Assembly (NCBI GenBank): GCA_034766995.1 | Contig: CM068322.1 | Span: forward strand, 13,229,310 to 13,293,309 | Length of the DNA stretch: 64,000 nucleotides | Source: Acanthacorydalis orientalis | Taxonomy: Eukaryota; Arthropoda; Insecta; Megaloptera; Corydalidae | Direction: 5' to 3' | Shown here: in pieces, positions 49,820-61,983 of the stretch | Numbering within the stretch: the first letter of the stretch is position 1 | Layout of the letters: every line of letters starts with the position of its first letter | Translations under genes and position numbers: made by a program | Notes under the pieces: generated by a model | Databases searched by the model: none | Told to the model about the DNA's origin: nothing | Seen by the model: only the letters and a program-made list of their open reading frames with translations

Positions 49820-51088
49820 TGTAAAAATTCATTCATATTTTTTATATCTAACATGTTTATCTTGTAGTTATTTACAGTAAAAAATAAATAATCATTTAAG
49901 ATGTTCCAATATAATTCTCTCTCTCTCTCTATATATATACATATAAAATCAAAATTATCCATAAAAAATGTTCGATAACGTCGATTTATTTATTTATGAC
50001 GTCGAAGTGTCATGGTGCCCAAATATGTTCATTTCATATATAAAATCGCAACGTTGCAATCTGTCCGCGATAATGATTATATAGACATAAATGAGTCTTA
50101 AAAAATATGTTTATTGTTTCATTCAGTTACACGTAGAGACTTATAAATGACAAGTGGGCGAAGGCAGCGAGCCCAGGCGGTTGGTGAGCGCAGCAAGCAT
50201 GGGGCGAAGCCACCTACTTTGAGTTTTTTTTTAAAAAACACAATAAATTTCCTAGTCTGCGTTTTATTTATGGACTGTACACAAGCGCTGGTATGTCTGA
50301 AATAAACGATATTACATATATTATTCAAATTTTAAGGTTGGTTGGGTATTTAGAATTTAATGGTGGGTCGACAATTAAGGTCATTAGCAATCGATAGACA
50401 TTTTAAGATGAACCAAATTATAACTAATAAGATTAAGTACTATTGAAGTAGTTATGATTTAATGTAAAAATAATAAATTTAATTCTTATGTGATCTAGTT
50501 AATTAGTTTCAATGTATGAATATTACAGGTAACCGCTTTACAATGTAAATAGTTTATGCTTAGAAATGGGAAGAGGTTTTTAGCTAACTATTGTCTCATG
50601 AAACTCTTTTTTAAATATTAATTTGATACAGTATATATTTAAAAAATAATGTGCATGCTTGCCATGCACGTTAGATGTGAATCTTCTGTAAGGAAGTGTA
50701 AAGGAAAGCAAATGATATAATAAATGAAGGAGTAGAAAAGTCGGATTATGCAGTAGCTAGAATGATTCATTTAAATTTAATTTAAATTGACTCCGTATTA
50801 CAACTGGTTGAAATATATAATATACACAATATGATGTGCAAAAGATTATACAGAGCGGTACATAAATATAAAAGCTATTATTAATATAGATTAGATATAA
50901 ATAATATGATACACAACGAGAAAAAGCGCATGACTTGTACGAGGTAGAGAGAGTAGGTACGTTTTTCCTCCCTCCACCCTCCAATTATTACTGGGGAAAG
51001 CGTTTCAAAAAGCGTTTCATTATTCGTCTCGCCCGAACAAACTTATGTTACCACGGATAAAGAAGTTTCACTTCAAAAATTATATATA

Positions 51089-51122
<34 letters not shown>

Positions 51123-52081
51123 AAAATACACATGATTAATTATATATCAAATCTCAGTTTTTTTTATATAAAATTACCTGTTTATATATAGATAATTCTA
51201 TTACTTGAATTTTAAATATATATTACTATAGATAAAAAAAAATTATAAATAATTTAATAATAAAGAAAACACAAGAGTTATAAATGGCATTTCATACTTA
51301 ATTATATTTATGTACTGTTTTATTTATTATTTCGATTTATGTAATTAAATTATAATAATTTGTAAATATTATTGTATTTTATCTGTAAAATTATAATTAT
51401 TTGTAAGTAGTTAACAATAGAATCAGCATTCGAAATATAATTTGTTAGTTTTTCAACTTAATTATTTCTTCATCTCTCAGTTTTTTTTTTGATGAAAAAT
51501 GTTCAATACATTATTGTTGATCATTTTTGTTTGTTACTTATGCGCATTCCAATGGTGATAATTTAGTCCTGACAAATAAATATAAAGAAACAACACCATT
51601 GAACATATAGACATGACAATTTAAGTAAATTGAATTTACTGTAAGGATTTCTTTTAGTTGTTGTATAACAAAAGTATTTTTTATTTTATATTTATATTGT
51701 GTATTTTTTAAAAAAAAAATATTTTTCCAGTACATTTCTTTGAGAATTAAAAAATGAGTATACATTTATGTATAAGTGTCAAATATTCAAATTAATTAAA
51801 ATATGTAGAAGTTGCTTCTTTATTTAATTAAGTACTAATAACACTGAAATAATAAGCGTTTAAAGTGTATGTCACATCAACTTAGCTACAGCGTCAATTT
51901 AAATTTTCCATTCATTTAGTGCTAGAGGTAAGTAATTGAAAAGATAGAAGAGTAATTAATGATACTTAATTTATAAATTCTTACAAGTATTTCAGTGTAT
52001 TAAAAAAATTATATATAGAAATATTCATAAGGATAAGATTTTAATTTATTTAGGTTAAACAAATGATTAATAAATACTTAC
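48560..52081. other. Intronic sequence with one GC-richer island
   Basis: At 48840-49290 a 450-bp non-repetitive island of higher GC (CGTCGCGGCATACAC, TAAACCGCGGTTAAAAG, GTCGACGCATGAATATTGC) contains the palindrome AACCGCGGTT and is a candidate enhancer or unrecognised exon. TA tracts lie at 49375-49429, 49768-49815 and 51087-51120. A GC-rich piece at 50150-50215 (AGGCAGCGAGCCCAGGCGG, GAGCGCAGCAAGCATGGGGC) is out of keeping with its surroundings. Confidence 0.45.
49375..49429. repeat. (TA)n microsatellite, 55 bp
   Basis: A pure TA run at the right edge of the GC-richer island. Confidence 0.97.
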
Positions 52082-52290
52082 ATCAAGTTCAGCGCCAACA
52101 ATGGAATAGTTTTTGTAAGGCGGTGAGCGTCCTTTCACGAACTGAAAAATTTTCCTGCCACCTTTCAGCCATTCCACCTTGTATATTATTTCCGGATTTT
52201 TGTTATGTATGCAGTGTAAGGTAGCATTACGGCCGTATTCTACATAGCGAGGCATTCTCAGTTCGACTATCATGTCGCCGTTACACAAAT
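52082..52290 (-). CDS. Beat-family Ig-domain exon (N-terminal half of Ig domain 1)
   Basis: This internal exon of 209 nt has an acceptor of good quality (a T-rich tract then gttacag, read on the minus strand, just above 52290) and a consensus donor gtaagt from 52081 down. It starts in phase 1 and ends in phase 0, encoding 69 full codons. The reading shows the first half of a V-type Ig fold: an RMPRYVEYG strand, cysteine at about residue 26 in TLHC, core tryptophan at about residue 40 in KVEWLKGG, then FVKGRSPPYKNYSIVGAELD. This is the hallmark layout of Beaten path proteins (RYV, then C, then VKWYK, then the SPP and PG segments). Two N-glycosylation sequons (NAT, NYS) fit an extracellular location. 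Beat proteins are secreted or membrane-tethered axon-guidance factors that bind Side receptors. Which paralogue this is cannot be decided here. The next exon is 29.8 kb downstream on the same strand. Confidence 0.85.
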
Positions 52291-52533
52291 CTGTAACAAT
52301 AAAAAGTAATATGAATGTTGTGATTTTATTAATACATTAGAACATTTTTTTCAATAAGGATTCACTTCTACTGCGTTGTTAGAAGTTTTGTTGAAATTGA
52401 AAAACATGAGAATAAGTTATGGACTAATCTTAATTTTCAGGACAGATCCCTTATTATAATTAAAAATCGAATATAAACATATTATTGTATTTGTATTCTT
52501 AAGAAATTGGCTATCAATGCATCCAGATATCCA

Positions 52534-52782
52534 TAGGGCTGGTTTACATTAGGATAGTCAGTGTTAGAGTATACTAGCCTACTTTTTCATTAGACTTCTA
52601 CTGTAGTGGGAGAAGGGGAAAGTAGAGTTCACTATTCCATATGTCCTATCTACTCTACTCGCTACTATCTTTAGTCCTCTACTTTCACTATTCCAAAGTG
52701 TTTACATTATGCTAGTAACGGGATAGTACGCACTTTACCACCGTACTCAACTGCATACTATCTTTATGTAAACCAGGCATTA
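52534..52782. mobile_element. TIR MITE (249 bp) close to the Beat exon
   Basis: The left end TAGGGCTGGTTTACATTAGG and the reverse complement of the right end TAATGCCTGGTTTACATAA share the core CTGGTTTACAT, followed by a common GATAGT. The interior is built of TAGTAG/CTACTATC-like repeats in both orientations, so the whole element can fold on itself. No TA or TTAA target and no clear 8-bp duplication remain. A hAT-type origin is possible but unproven. It lies about 240 bp upstream, on the gene strand, of the exon at 52082-52290. Confidence 0.7.
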
Positions 52783-52854
52783 GAAATTATTATTTACTTA
52801 ATTCGTATTTTTAAAAAATATATATTTCCAATAATCATATTCTAATATATACTA

Positions 52855-53162
52855 TTAGGTTGGTAGAAAAAGAATTGCGGTTTTAGTTTTCTGAATTCTA
52901 ATCTTATTTTTTTCAATGAAAGTGTCATTTCATCGTGTTGATATCATTTTAAAGTACATTTTTCAATCTGTATTTTGGTAACATCAACTTTGGTTTTGTT
53001 ATTAATTTTGCTTCAAATTGGGCGATTGAATTCAAGATGGAAAAGAAGCAAATAAGAGCATTTTTTTTATCAGTTCAAAACGAGTGATAAAAAAACAGAA
53101 ACTGCTTGTAAACTAAATGATGCTTTTGGTGTGAGTACTGTTAAGGAACGTACTGTGCAATA
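52855..53162 (+). mobile_element. 5' fragment of cecropia-type mariner, copy B
   Basis: It begins TTAGGTTGGTAGAAAAAGAA after TA, closest of the three copies to the canonical TTAGGTTGGT end. It runs through the 5' leader to the start codon at 53037 and MEKKQIRAFF, then after a frame change TETACKLNDAFGVST. It stops matching at 53162 right after the segment encoding the start of the V-Q-W-W motif. The rest, including the other TIR, is gone. Sequence agrees closely with copies A and C over the shared 300 bp. Confidence 0.8.
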
Positions 53163-53353
53163 GTGAAGAAGATATGAATACTAGATTTTCTTTACTTATA
53201 GTTTTAGTCATTCTTAATTTACAAACAATTGTAACCTAATTTATCAAGACTGTTATTTATATACCTATTAGAAGATATCTATAATTTAAAGTATATTTAA
53301 TAGAAGTATCAATTAATTATTTGGAATATATATATATATATATATATACATAT

Positions 53354-53399
<46 letters not shown>

Positions 53400-53858
53400 T
53401 TATACTGTAAATATAATTACTTAAAAATATATTTTTTTTAAAAAAAACAACTTTAAATCGTAAAACAGAAAATATATACATATAAAAAAATACAGAAACT
53501 ATTTTGTTTTAGTTTTGTTGAATATATACACACATATGAGCAGTATAGGATATGTTTTTTTTATAATTTATGATATAGAACGGTTTCATGATGGAGGATT
53601 TTATACTAAGGAGAAGTTGTGCTGAAAAGTTTAGTTGTTATATAAATGATAGATCAGGACAAATTAAAAATATTTTAATATGTTAAAGTAATTAAAAGTA
53701 CAACGGTAACAGAGGTGGAACACATGATAAGCAAGATGAAGATATACTTCTTTGGAAGTCAAATTTCGTTTTTTGTCTTAATAAACAATTAGTTTCTGCA
53801 GCGTTACATTTACTCAACTTCTTTACTTTTAAAAATTTTTACTTACATGTAATATTAA
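53163..53858. other. AT-rich sequence with microsatellite
   Basis: A TA tract lies at 53324-53398. No gene recognised. If the Beat signal-peptide exon lies within the window it should be on the minus strand somewhere above 52290, ending in phase 1. I found no convincing candidate here. Confidence 0.5.
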
Positions 53859-54093
53859 CCCTTTGCACTCGGAAATTTTTTTCACCTTACCTAACAGCAA
53901 CTCAAACATATTTTTTTAACAAAATAGCAAGTAACAAATAACTTCAAATAAAATGATATAGCATTGTAAATAATTTCTTTAATCAAATGAAACTTCAAAA
54001 ATACATTTATTAATTCATGCTTTATAAAAAAATAATATTGTTATTTGTTAGATTCATAATGTCCTCTCAGAGGGAACAGTAGAGTAAAAAAGG
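53859..54093. mobile_element. piggyBac-type MITE (235 bp)
   Basis: The left end CCCTTTGCACTCGGAAA follows TTAA (53855-53858). The right end, GAGTAAAAAAGG, precedes TTAA (54094-54097) and is an imperfect inverted match (CCTTTTTTACTC). CCCTTTGCACTCG ends with TTAA duplication are typical of piggyBac-derived MITEs in insects. No transposase sequence is inside. Confidence 0.65.
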
Positions 54094-54531
54094 TTAAATA
54101 AGTTAAAATTATACTTAATAAATAAAACTTATACATCTACACATTTTTGTCTTTTGATAATCTTTTGCATTTTAAATGAGGTAGACAAAAGGAAAAGTGT
54201 ATTTTCCTCTAAATAAATATATTGAAAAAAATAGTATAATAACTGTTGTATGATATTATCAGCTTATGTTAATCACGTTTATGATTACAACTATAGATCA
54301 TATAGCTTCTATAGATCAATTTGAGTGTAGTTTATCTGAGAGTTATTTTTTGGCAAGCTAGATATTTATGTGGAATCTCTAAATTCCTTGATTAACACAT
54401 TTTCGGTGTGATCTAAAACTACTTGGTTCAATGTACAAAATCAGAGCAAAAAAAATATTTTTTTTAATATACTGGATAATTAAAATTATCAATTAGTATG
54501 ATTCTACTAGATGTTTTTCTCTCTCTTTATG

Positions 54532-54543
54532 TATATATATATG

Positions 54544-54594
<51 letters not shown>

Positions 54595-54672
54595 GTATAC
54601 ATATATATATATACACACACACATATATATATATATGTATATACATATACATACATATATATATATATATAC
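54532..54672. repeat. (TA)n microsatellite with TACA/TGTA variants
   Basis: About 140 bp of TA repeat with regularly placed ATGTATAT and ACACAC variants. Confidence 0.95.
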
Positions 54673-55129
54673 ATATACACATACATACGTAAACACAACT
54701 TTGTTTTAAATTTGTTTGTATACTTATTAAAGTTTTATAAACTATTTCTCATAAATAATGTTAAACAATCTTTTTTGAAAATTAAAGATTTGGGAAAAAT
54801 ATGTTCTAGTTCATCTGCGTTGTAGAGAAAAACTAATTACACTTTTCTAATTCAATTAGTGATATAAGATAAAGTAATACTCGTTTTAATCCCTATTATA
54901 ATTATATGCTTATATTTAATGAAACGTTGTAGATACTTTTCACTAATTTTCAAAGATGAAAGACCAGTTATGAATATGAATTGAAAGTTTTCATTCAGTT
55001 TTGTCATTTTAATATTCAGAATCTTAACATTTGAAAAAGACCTTTCTTGAACGATTACATTTCATTATAATTTTAAAATATTTAACTGGATTATACTTCA
55101 TATCTGACAGCGAAAACGTATCTTTTTCT

Positions 55130-55325
55130 GAAGTTGACATCCAATGAATAATAGTAAAGTATGAATAAATATTAAGAGAAAATGAATAAATAATAATGAT
55201 AAATGGAAAAGACAAGAAGGGAATAAAATCTTTTTAATTTGTTTTATGAATATGTGAACATAAAACAAACTAAATTTTCTTTCCATGTTATATCAACGAA
55301 TATTCGTTTATGTTGATACGGCGAT
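55130..55325. repeat. Diverged 190-bp repeat, copy 1
   Basis: Shares with 56880-57075 the order TGAATAAA-ATTAAGAG, AAAATGAATAAATAATAATG, a purine-rich GGAA-AGA-GAAG stretch, and ATTCGTTTAT followed by GTTG-x-CGG. Identity is modest. Origin unknown; no TIRs seen. Confidence 0.5.
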
Positions 55326-55587
55326 CGTTTCACTTTTCAATTTGTATTAATGATTGGCAAACAAAAATATTTTCCATTTATCGATTGAACAGAAATTCTT
55401 TATGCAAGGTATGTTCATTTGTATCCAACATTTGTATTAAATATTACAGGTAGATAAATGATCTTATTTTACAGTTGACTCGATTTTTTTTTAAATATAT
55501 TTAGTATACTTGATTTTTATCTTTTTATAATTACTTTGAAATAGTATTCATTTTTGTTTAAAAAATCTTCATTGAATTCGAACTCAT

Positions 55588-55622
55588 ATATATATATATA
55601 TATGATATATATGATATATATG

Positions 55623-55653
<31 letters not shown>

Positions 55654-55679
55654 ATATATATATATATATATATATATAA
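55588..55679. repeat. (TA)n with GATATATAT higher-order repeat
   Basis: The unit ATATATG-ATATATATG recurs, so the tract has a 10-bp higher-order period rather than plain TA. Confidence 0.9.
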
Positions 55680-55713
55680 TTTTTGGCGAACATATAATTT
55701 CAAGAAATAGATT

Positions 55714-55947
55714 ATAATTGGTCTGCGTATTCGCATGATTTGATCCCTTCCGATTTTTTCTTTGAGGTTTTACTTAAAAGATTGTAAAAATGTCAATAAA
55801 CCAAAAACCATCCTGCAGCTAAAGAATAAGAGAAGAAATTGTTATGTAAAAAAATCCTGAGAGATTTTGTCGAAAATTGCCTTAGAAAAAGGTTGACATT
55901 GTGAAGTCGGAAATGGCCATCACTTACGTGATGTCATTTTACATGTG
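55714..55947 (+). pseudogene. C-terminal fragment of DUF4817-type transposase
   Basis: The reading NWSAYSHDLIPSDFFF corresponds to the W-P-A-R-S-x-D-L-T-P-x-D-F-F-L-W motif around the third catalytic residue. LKR, then NHPAAKE, then FVENCLRKR, and finally (after a one-base shift) GNGHHLRDVIFH, match the usual C-terminus. It is the complementary end of the family also represented at 28723-29401. It has stops and frame changes and no N-terminal part. Confidence 0.75.
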
Positions 55948-56496
55948 TAATCAGAAAAAATGACTATCCTTATACTATATTTTGGTTAATAAAAAAAGAT
56001 GAAAATATTACAAAATATTAATATTTTAAACCACTTAGTTCTTTTTATGCCGCTAGGTATATTCAATTAATTATTGAAACTACAATTGTTTGCTATTAAA
56101 TCGTTATTCTGTTGATGATCTTCGTCCTTTTGTATGATCTGAATGTCAATCTGTATGACGATGTTCAATCTGTTCTCTGTTACTACTCTTGGAACGTACA
56201 ATATTTTCAGTTAGATATTTAGGAGTAATTCATTCCAGTGTAATAAGTCTCTCATATTCGTCTCTAATATCTACCTGGAGATGGCTCACGTGACGAAACT
56301 AGTAGTGGATAAGAGGAAACATTCATATGATTTAAAAGAGCGAAAAATATCAAAATAAGTCAATTATTATATATTGTTGACTGGGAGTGGTAACAGATAA
56401 AAATATATTCAAAAAAACGTTAGATTAAATAATATATATATAATGAGATATAAATATATAAGTTTATTTATAAATATTGTTTAAATTAGTTATTGT

Positions 56497-56549
<53 letters not shown>

Positions 56550-56879
56550 GATAGTGTACCTTTCAAGAATTTTAGATAAAAGAAATTAAATAAATATGAA
56601 GAATATATGGTATTAATGTTTAGTAAAGAGTTAATATGTATAGTTTAGTTAAGTAAATATTTGTATTTAGTTAAACTATAAATATTTCAAAGATAAAGGA
56701 TTCATTATAACAATGATGAACTGAAATGCTTTCACTTCATTATTTATATTCATTTAACATACAAAAATTTTATGCTCGAAAAACTCTTTCAAAACGTTTA
56801 ATTAAATCTTACTCTGTGAACACTCAACGAAATCATATCTTTTTTTCCATCATTTCTGAATTTTGATACTGGTATCAAG

Positions 56880-57075
56880 CGGGTACTGGTGAAGATAAAT
56901 CTGAATAAACATTAAGAGCAAAAATGAATAAATAATAATGTGAAAGGGAAGAGCGAAGAATCGAATCACGCCTTTATATTTCCTCTGTAATCATGTCAAT
57001 GTAACAGGAAAGTACATTTTTTCTACGAGATTAAACGAATCCACATTCGTTTATATGTATATCTTGTTGGCGGTT
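56880..57075. repeat. Diverged 190-bp repeat, copy 2
   Basis: Partner of 55130-55325 in the same orientation, 1.75 kb away. The alignment is patchy but collinear. Confidence 0.5.
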
Positions 57076-57235
57076 TATATGCATGTAATTTGTAATTATA
57101 ATGTAATTAAAGGGATCGAGTCTATGCCGATGGTACCTGTTTTTGGCATGTATTATATTAGAAAGCTTCTTGTTCATCAAGGTAAGCTCTAACCCGCGTC
57201 TATGATTATATTTGTTTATCAAATACAGCATACAT

Positions 57236-57454
<219 letters not shown>

Positions 57455-60400
57455 AATAATAATAAAAATGATGCTTGTAATTTTAAATTATGTATTTACT
57501 AGATATGCATGCCTTTATTTATGATTGTTTAAGAAAAAGTATTTTATTATTAATGATAAAAAATTGAAAGAGTAATCAATGGTTCGGATATTCTGTTAAG
57601 TGATAATTTTTATATTAATAATTTCATAAATTGAACTTAATTCAAACGAAGAACTTGCTTTGAGTTGTTTTTATTTTAATTGTATTATAAAATTTTCAAA
57701 ACTGAATCTCAATTTTTACTATGAAACAGTCATGTTTATATTAAAATATGATAAATAATTTAAGATCAGATCTCATTTCATGATATGTTGGTTAGTAGTT
57801 CAAGATTAAAATTCAGTTTTATTGATAATTTGTATTTAACAATTTTTTAGCTAAGTTTAATGCATATTCGAATTAATTTCTAACTAAGAAACTAGTTTGT
57901 TCAGTATGATATAAATGTAGATAATTTAAATTACTGTAATATTTATTATTATACATTACAAGAGCTACAATGCGAAATTTTAATTTTTAAATTTTTTCAT
58001 GGATTTTATATGCGGATTTTAACGAAACAGTTCTTAATATGTATTAATGACTTACAGGCGGACCTCTCAAAATATTGTTTTTCTCATCAAATATATATTT
58101 TGTAAAATTCATTTTCTATTCTTTTCTTTATCATTTATATCTATTAGAGTAAAATTTTCGAATATACTTTATATACTTTCACATCACTGTATAATATCTT
58201 TATTTCTTTCAAAAAACGATAATAAACGAGTAATTTTTTAAAGAGTTGATTAATAAATACATGACATTCTTGCTGTATTTTATAATTTAATATATACTTA
58301 ATAAATATGTATATTAAAAATGTAAAAAAGGTATTTTTCTTACATTTTTTCAAAAACGTAAATAAGCTGGGGTTTAATTGGTCTGTATTATAGAGATTCT
58401 ATTGTATGTTATCTACCAGTATCTCCAAGAAATATAAATCTTATACGTGTAATACAGTTCTGGCATTGGGTCCAAATTCATATTCACACTTGAATTATTC
58501 TCTCATCCTACAAACATATTTTTTTCTATTTGCTGGGATGAAATAATACTTTATTTGTGAACATGTAAGTGTTATAAGTTCTAAGAATTGAAAGGGTTTC
58601 TAAATATTGAAATTTTATAAAACTTATTTTATACGAAATCAAGATGCTCCTATGTGATATTTATCACTTTCATTGGTATAATATTATTGTTTTACTGATT
58701 CTGTATTTTTTAAAGTTTTTTTCTATTTTATCCCATAATTTTATTTTAAATATTCTTCATATAAATTTACTGATAATTTCATCTTTTATGAAAAAATGTA
58801 TACCTTACAATATATTTCTGACTTTGTCGATAATTCACTTTCACAAATAAATTATTTTTCATTCCATAAACCACAAACATTTTTTTTGATCAAAAATGTT
58901 CAATAAAGCATTATTGCTTTTCCCAATTAATTATGTGGAAAAACTGAAACTAATAACAGTTCGTTAATAAATTCAGATTAAATTTATATTTGATGGTTAT
59001 TAATTAATAATAAATAGTAATATATATTTTTCCTAAATTAACTTTTTTCTTAACTCTTCCTTCATTTAGATATGGTAGTTTCCATTGGTTAGTGTAAATA
59101 CTTATACACAAATATAGATGCAGATTAGAAGTGGAAATATCAACATTCCATGAAAGTTACACTAGAGTAAATAAAATTTATGAGGACAGAAATCAATAAT
59201 GACTTTATGATTGATAACTCATTGGAATGCCACAGGATGACGTTTTAACTTCGAATTCTTTGATTAATTATTTTGCAATAATGTTTTCAAAAAGAAGAAG
59301 AATTGAAATCAAATAATATTTCTTTAATATAATAGAATCAAAATGTCAATTGTCGTTAGTTGAATTTATTTTTGTCAGTGATATTGAATGTTTTGGTGTA
59401 TGGTGCTATGATAAGGATAGATAGATTGTATTTGCTAACTCAGAATGTACTCAACTAAATCTGGCTATTCTAAATGTAAACCTTGTGTGTGTATCTGGCC
59501 ATTATTTGTGTTTTTTTCATATCACCTACATCAAAGAATTTAAGAGTCTGTAATTGGATTTTATTAATAATCATTGCGAAATATGGTTTGAATAAAAATT
59601 ATATCTTTTTACATTGAAATGGAAAATGTGTTTAGGTTGATTTGAAATTATAGAAATAAGAATTGATTATATGTAAATATAACTATTAAAACTTTCTACT
59701 GTTTAAACAAAAGAATAAGTTAGGAGAAAATAGGTATCGGAATTTTTGTCAACACACAATGCTTTCTGAAAAAATATTTCAAAATTTCGAAACTCCATGT
59801 CATTTTTTTATCTACCATTTTATCAATCTGCCATCATAAATTTTCTCGTGTACAAATATAACTGTTCGTGCCATTAGACGTCCTTGACGTAGAATATTTT
59901 AATTTCATTAAAATATATTCCTTTTTTAAAATATGATAAAAATATACTTCATGAGTTAATTTTTATGAAAAGATTATGATAATAACAAAAAATAATATTA
60001 TAATTTTTGGTACTATGGTTAAATTCACTTTTGTAAATGCATTTTTCATTCACTATACAGGATACAAAAAAATCTGAAATGTATTTGTTTTTGTCCTACC
60101 CCTCTATGGATGATGGAATTGAAATTAAAATGTGCATAAACAATAATAAAATGTACTAAAAATTAATTATTGAGCAATTTTAATCTTACGGTTTTATTTG
60201 TATGTACAAAATCATGAGAAATGCATTTACGAATGTTAATTTGATCATAAATTCAAAAACTATATTATTTCTTATTTTATTTTCTAATATAATATTACAA
60301 AAGATTCAAGAAAGTATATAAAAATAATTTTTAGTTAATCAGATATAAGGTAATTTTGCTTATAATTTTTAAAAATAATCTTAATAATTAGTTAATCTTA

Positions 60401-61249
60401 CTAATGAATAAAAACAAATATGAAATTGTCATTTTTAAGGTAGTTTAGATTATTTAATACCAGTTTTAAAATATTGATTATGTTAATTAGAAGATAAATT
60501 ATTAATAAAATGAAAAACTGAAACAATTTCTTTCTGTAAATGTAAAAAAAAACCATAGTTTGTATCTAAGCGACAAGTGAATGTAAACTAAATTCTCTTG
60601 GTCTGCGATGAAATATACGATAAGAGGTAAATTTTCCTAACCCATGAGAATAACGCACATTTCGTAGTGTAAAAATTAGCAGCAGTTTACATTTAAACTT
60701 CTCTAGAGCAGGTTTAATCTTGCTTGTAAACTTATATACATAGGTAAAGTTTGTGTAATAAAATTATTCAGTCATGTGTTAAAATATTTTCAAGTAATTT
60801 GTACGCTTTAATTTGTTATGAAAATATATATTGCAGTTAAAAAGAACACAGAAAAATATTCAGCTTGTAAACAACAAAATATTTATTTTAAATGAAAAAC
60901 TAAAAAAATCACAATTGTACTTTTTTCATTACAGACGTTGAAACCATTCGTAAAAGTCCACAGCTTTAGCGGTTCGCAGAGAACAGTAAAGGAAATATTT
61001 TTTCGAATGAATTAGAATCGATTTTCAACTATGTTTTAATAAAAGTAAGTACAGATTTATTTAATTTTTAATAATTTTTGGTGCAATAAAATTTAATGTT
61101 TCGGATATAAAACGATAGTTTAAATACTTTATTTTATATAAACATTTTTAAATTAAACGATGAATGATAGAAGTGTTATTCAAATTTCAAAGCATTAAAT
61201 AGAAGTTTAAAAACGATTATTATAAGAAAGGCATGTAACCAAACTACAC

Positions 61250-61680
61250 AATTAGGCTTTATCACAACGAGCCACTCGAGGTCGAATGCATGTATATAAA
61301 ATCATAAAAGAAATCAGACATCCGAGAAATGTAATTTTGCTGATTCGGTGCGCGATAAAGACATTTCTTTAGGAATTCCACGGACTAATATTGCTGTCGG
61401 GCAACGCAACGAAGAGAGTACGGAATAATAATAAAATCCAGAAAGATTACAAGTAGTATATATAGAGTGGCTGTCTTATCTATAACACTTTGATACGCTT
61501 GTAGAACGTGAATTCCGTTCAAACGGCATCTGAAACAATTAGATCGATTTTTGCGTTCGAACCATGCGGCCTTTGTTGTAAAAAGTGCTCCTTTTTATTT
61601 TGTAATCAGAAGAAGTAGAGTGAATTAGCAAAACGGATCGATGTCGAAGAGGAAATTAATTCAATCGTTGTATTCTATTT
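61250..61680. promoter_or_regulatory. GC-richer unique island; candidate regulatory element
   Basis: About 430 bp of non-repetitive sequence with CpG sites and balanced base use, surrounded by AT-rich and transposon sequence. It lies upstream, on the minus strand, of the Beat exon. No coding frame or splice pair was recognised. Assignment rests on composition alone. Confidence 0.25.
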
Positions 61681-61983
61681 CACTGTGTACTTATTTTTTT
61701 CTTTTTTATATAACAAAACACGTGTACAGAATTTTAATTACAAACTGTTAAAGTAAATAGAAGAACTATCAAAACTTTATATATATATACATATGTATAT
61801 AATTATATACTTATTTAACTATATTAAATTAAATTTACATATATTAAATTATATTATGTGTATGCTAATATAATATCATTGATTTATTTAATATAAAAAG
61901 TGTCAAATTCGGTTCTTAACGTTATATATCACACTAATGCATAGTATTCATGGTTTCTATTATTTAAAGCTATTCGTATTATA

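Larger units (their letters stand above)
22287..52081 (-). other. 29.8-kb phase-0 intron of the Beat-like gene
   Basis: The interval lies between the gtaagt donor below 52082 and the ctgtttcag acceptor above 22286. Both splice sites are consensus and both flanking reading frames are phase 0. It is filled with (TA)n tracts and decayed transposons: irritans-type mariner, DUF4817-type element, Tigger, hAT, mauritiana-type mariner, a 500-bp TIR element and small MITEs. No other coding exon was recognised. A nested host gene cannot be excluded. Very large introns between the Ig exons are common in insect neuronal IgSF genes; that this is one intron is inferred from phase and fold continuity. Confidence 0.75.
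54098..55713. other. AT-rich sequence with microsatellites
   Basis: Contains TA tracts at 54532-54672 and 55588-55679 and the first copy (about 55130-55325) of a diverged 190-bp repeat. No gene recognised. Confidence 0.5.
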
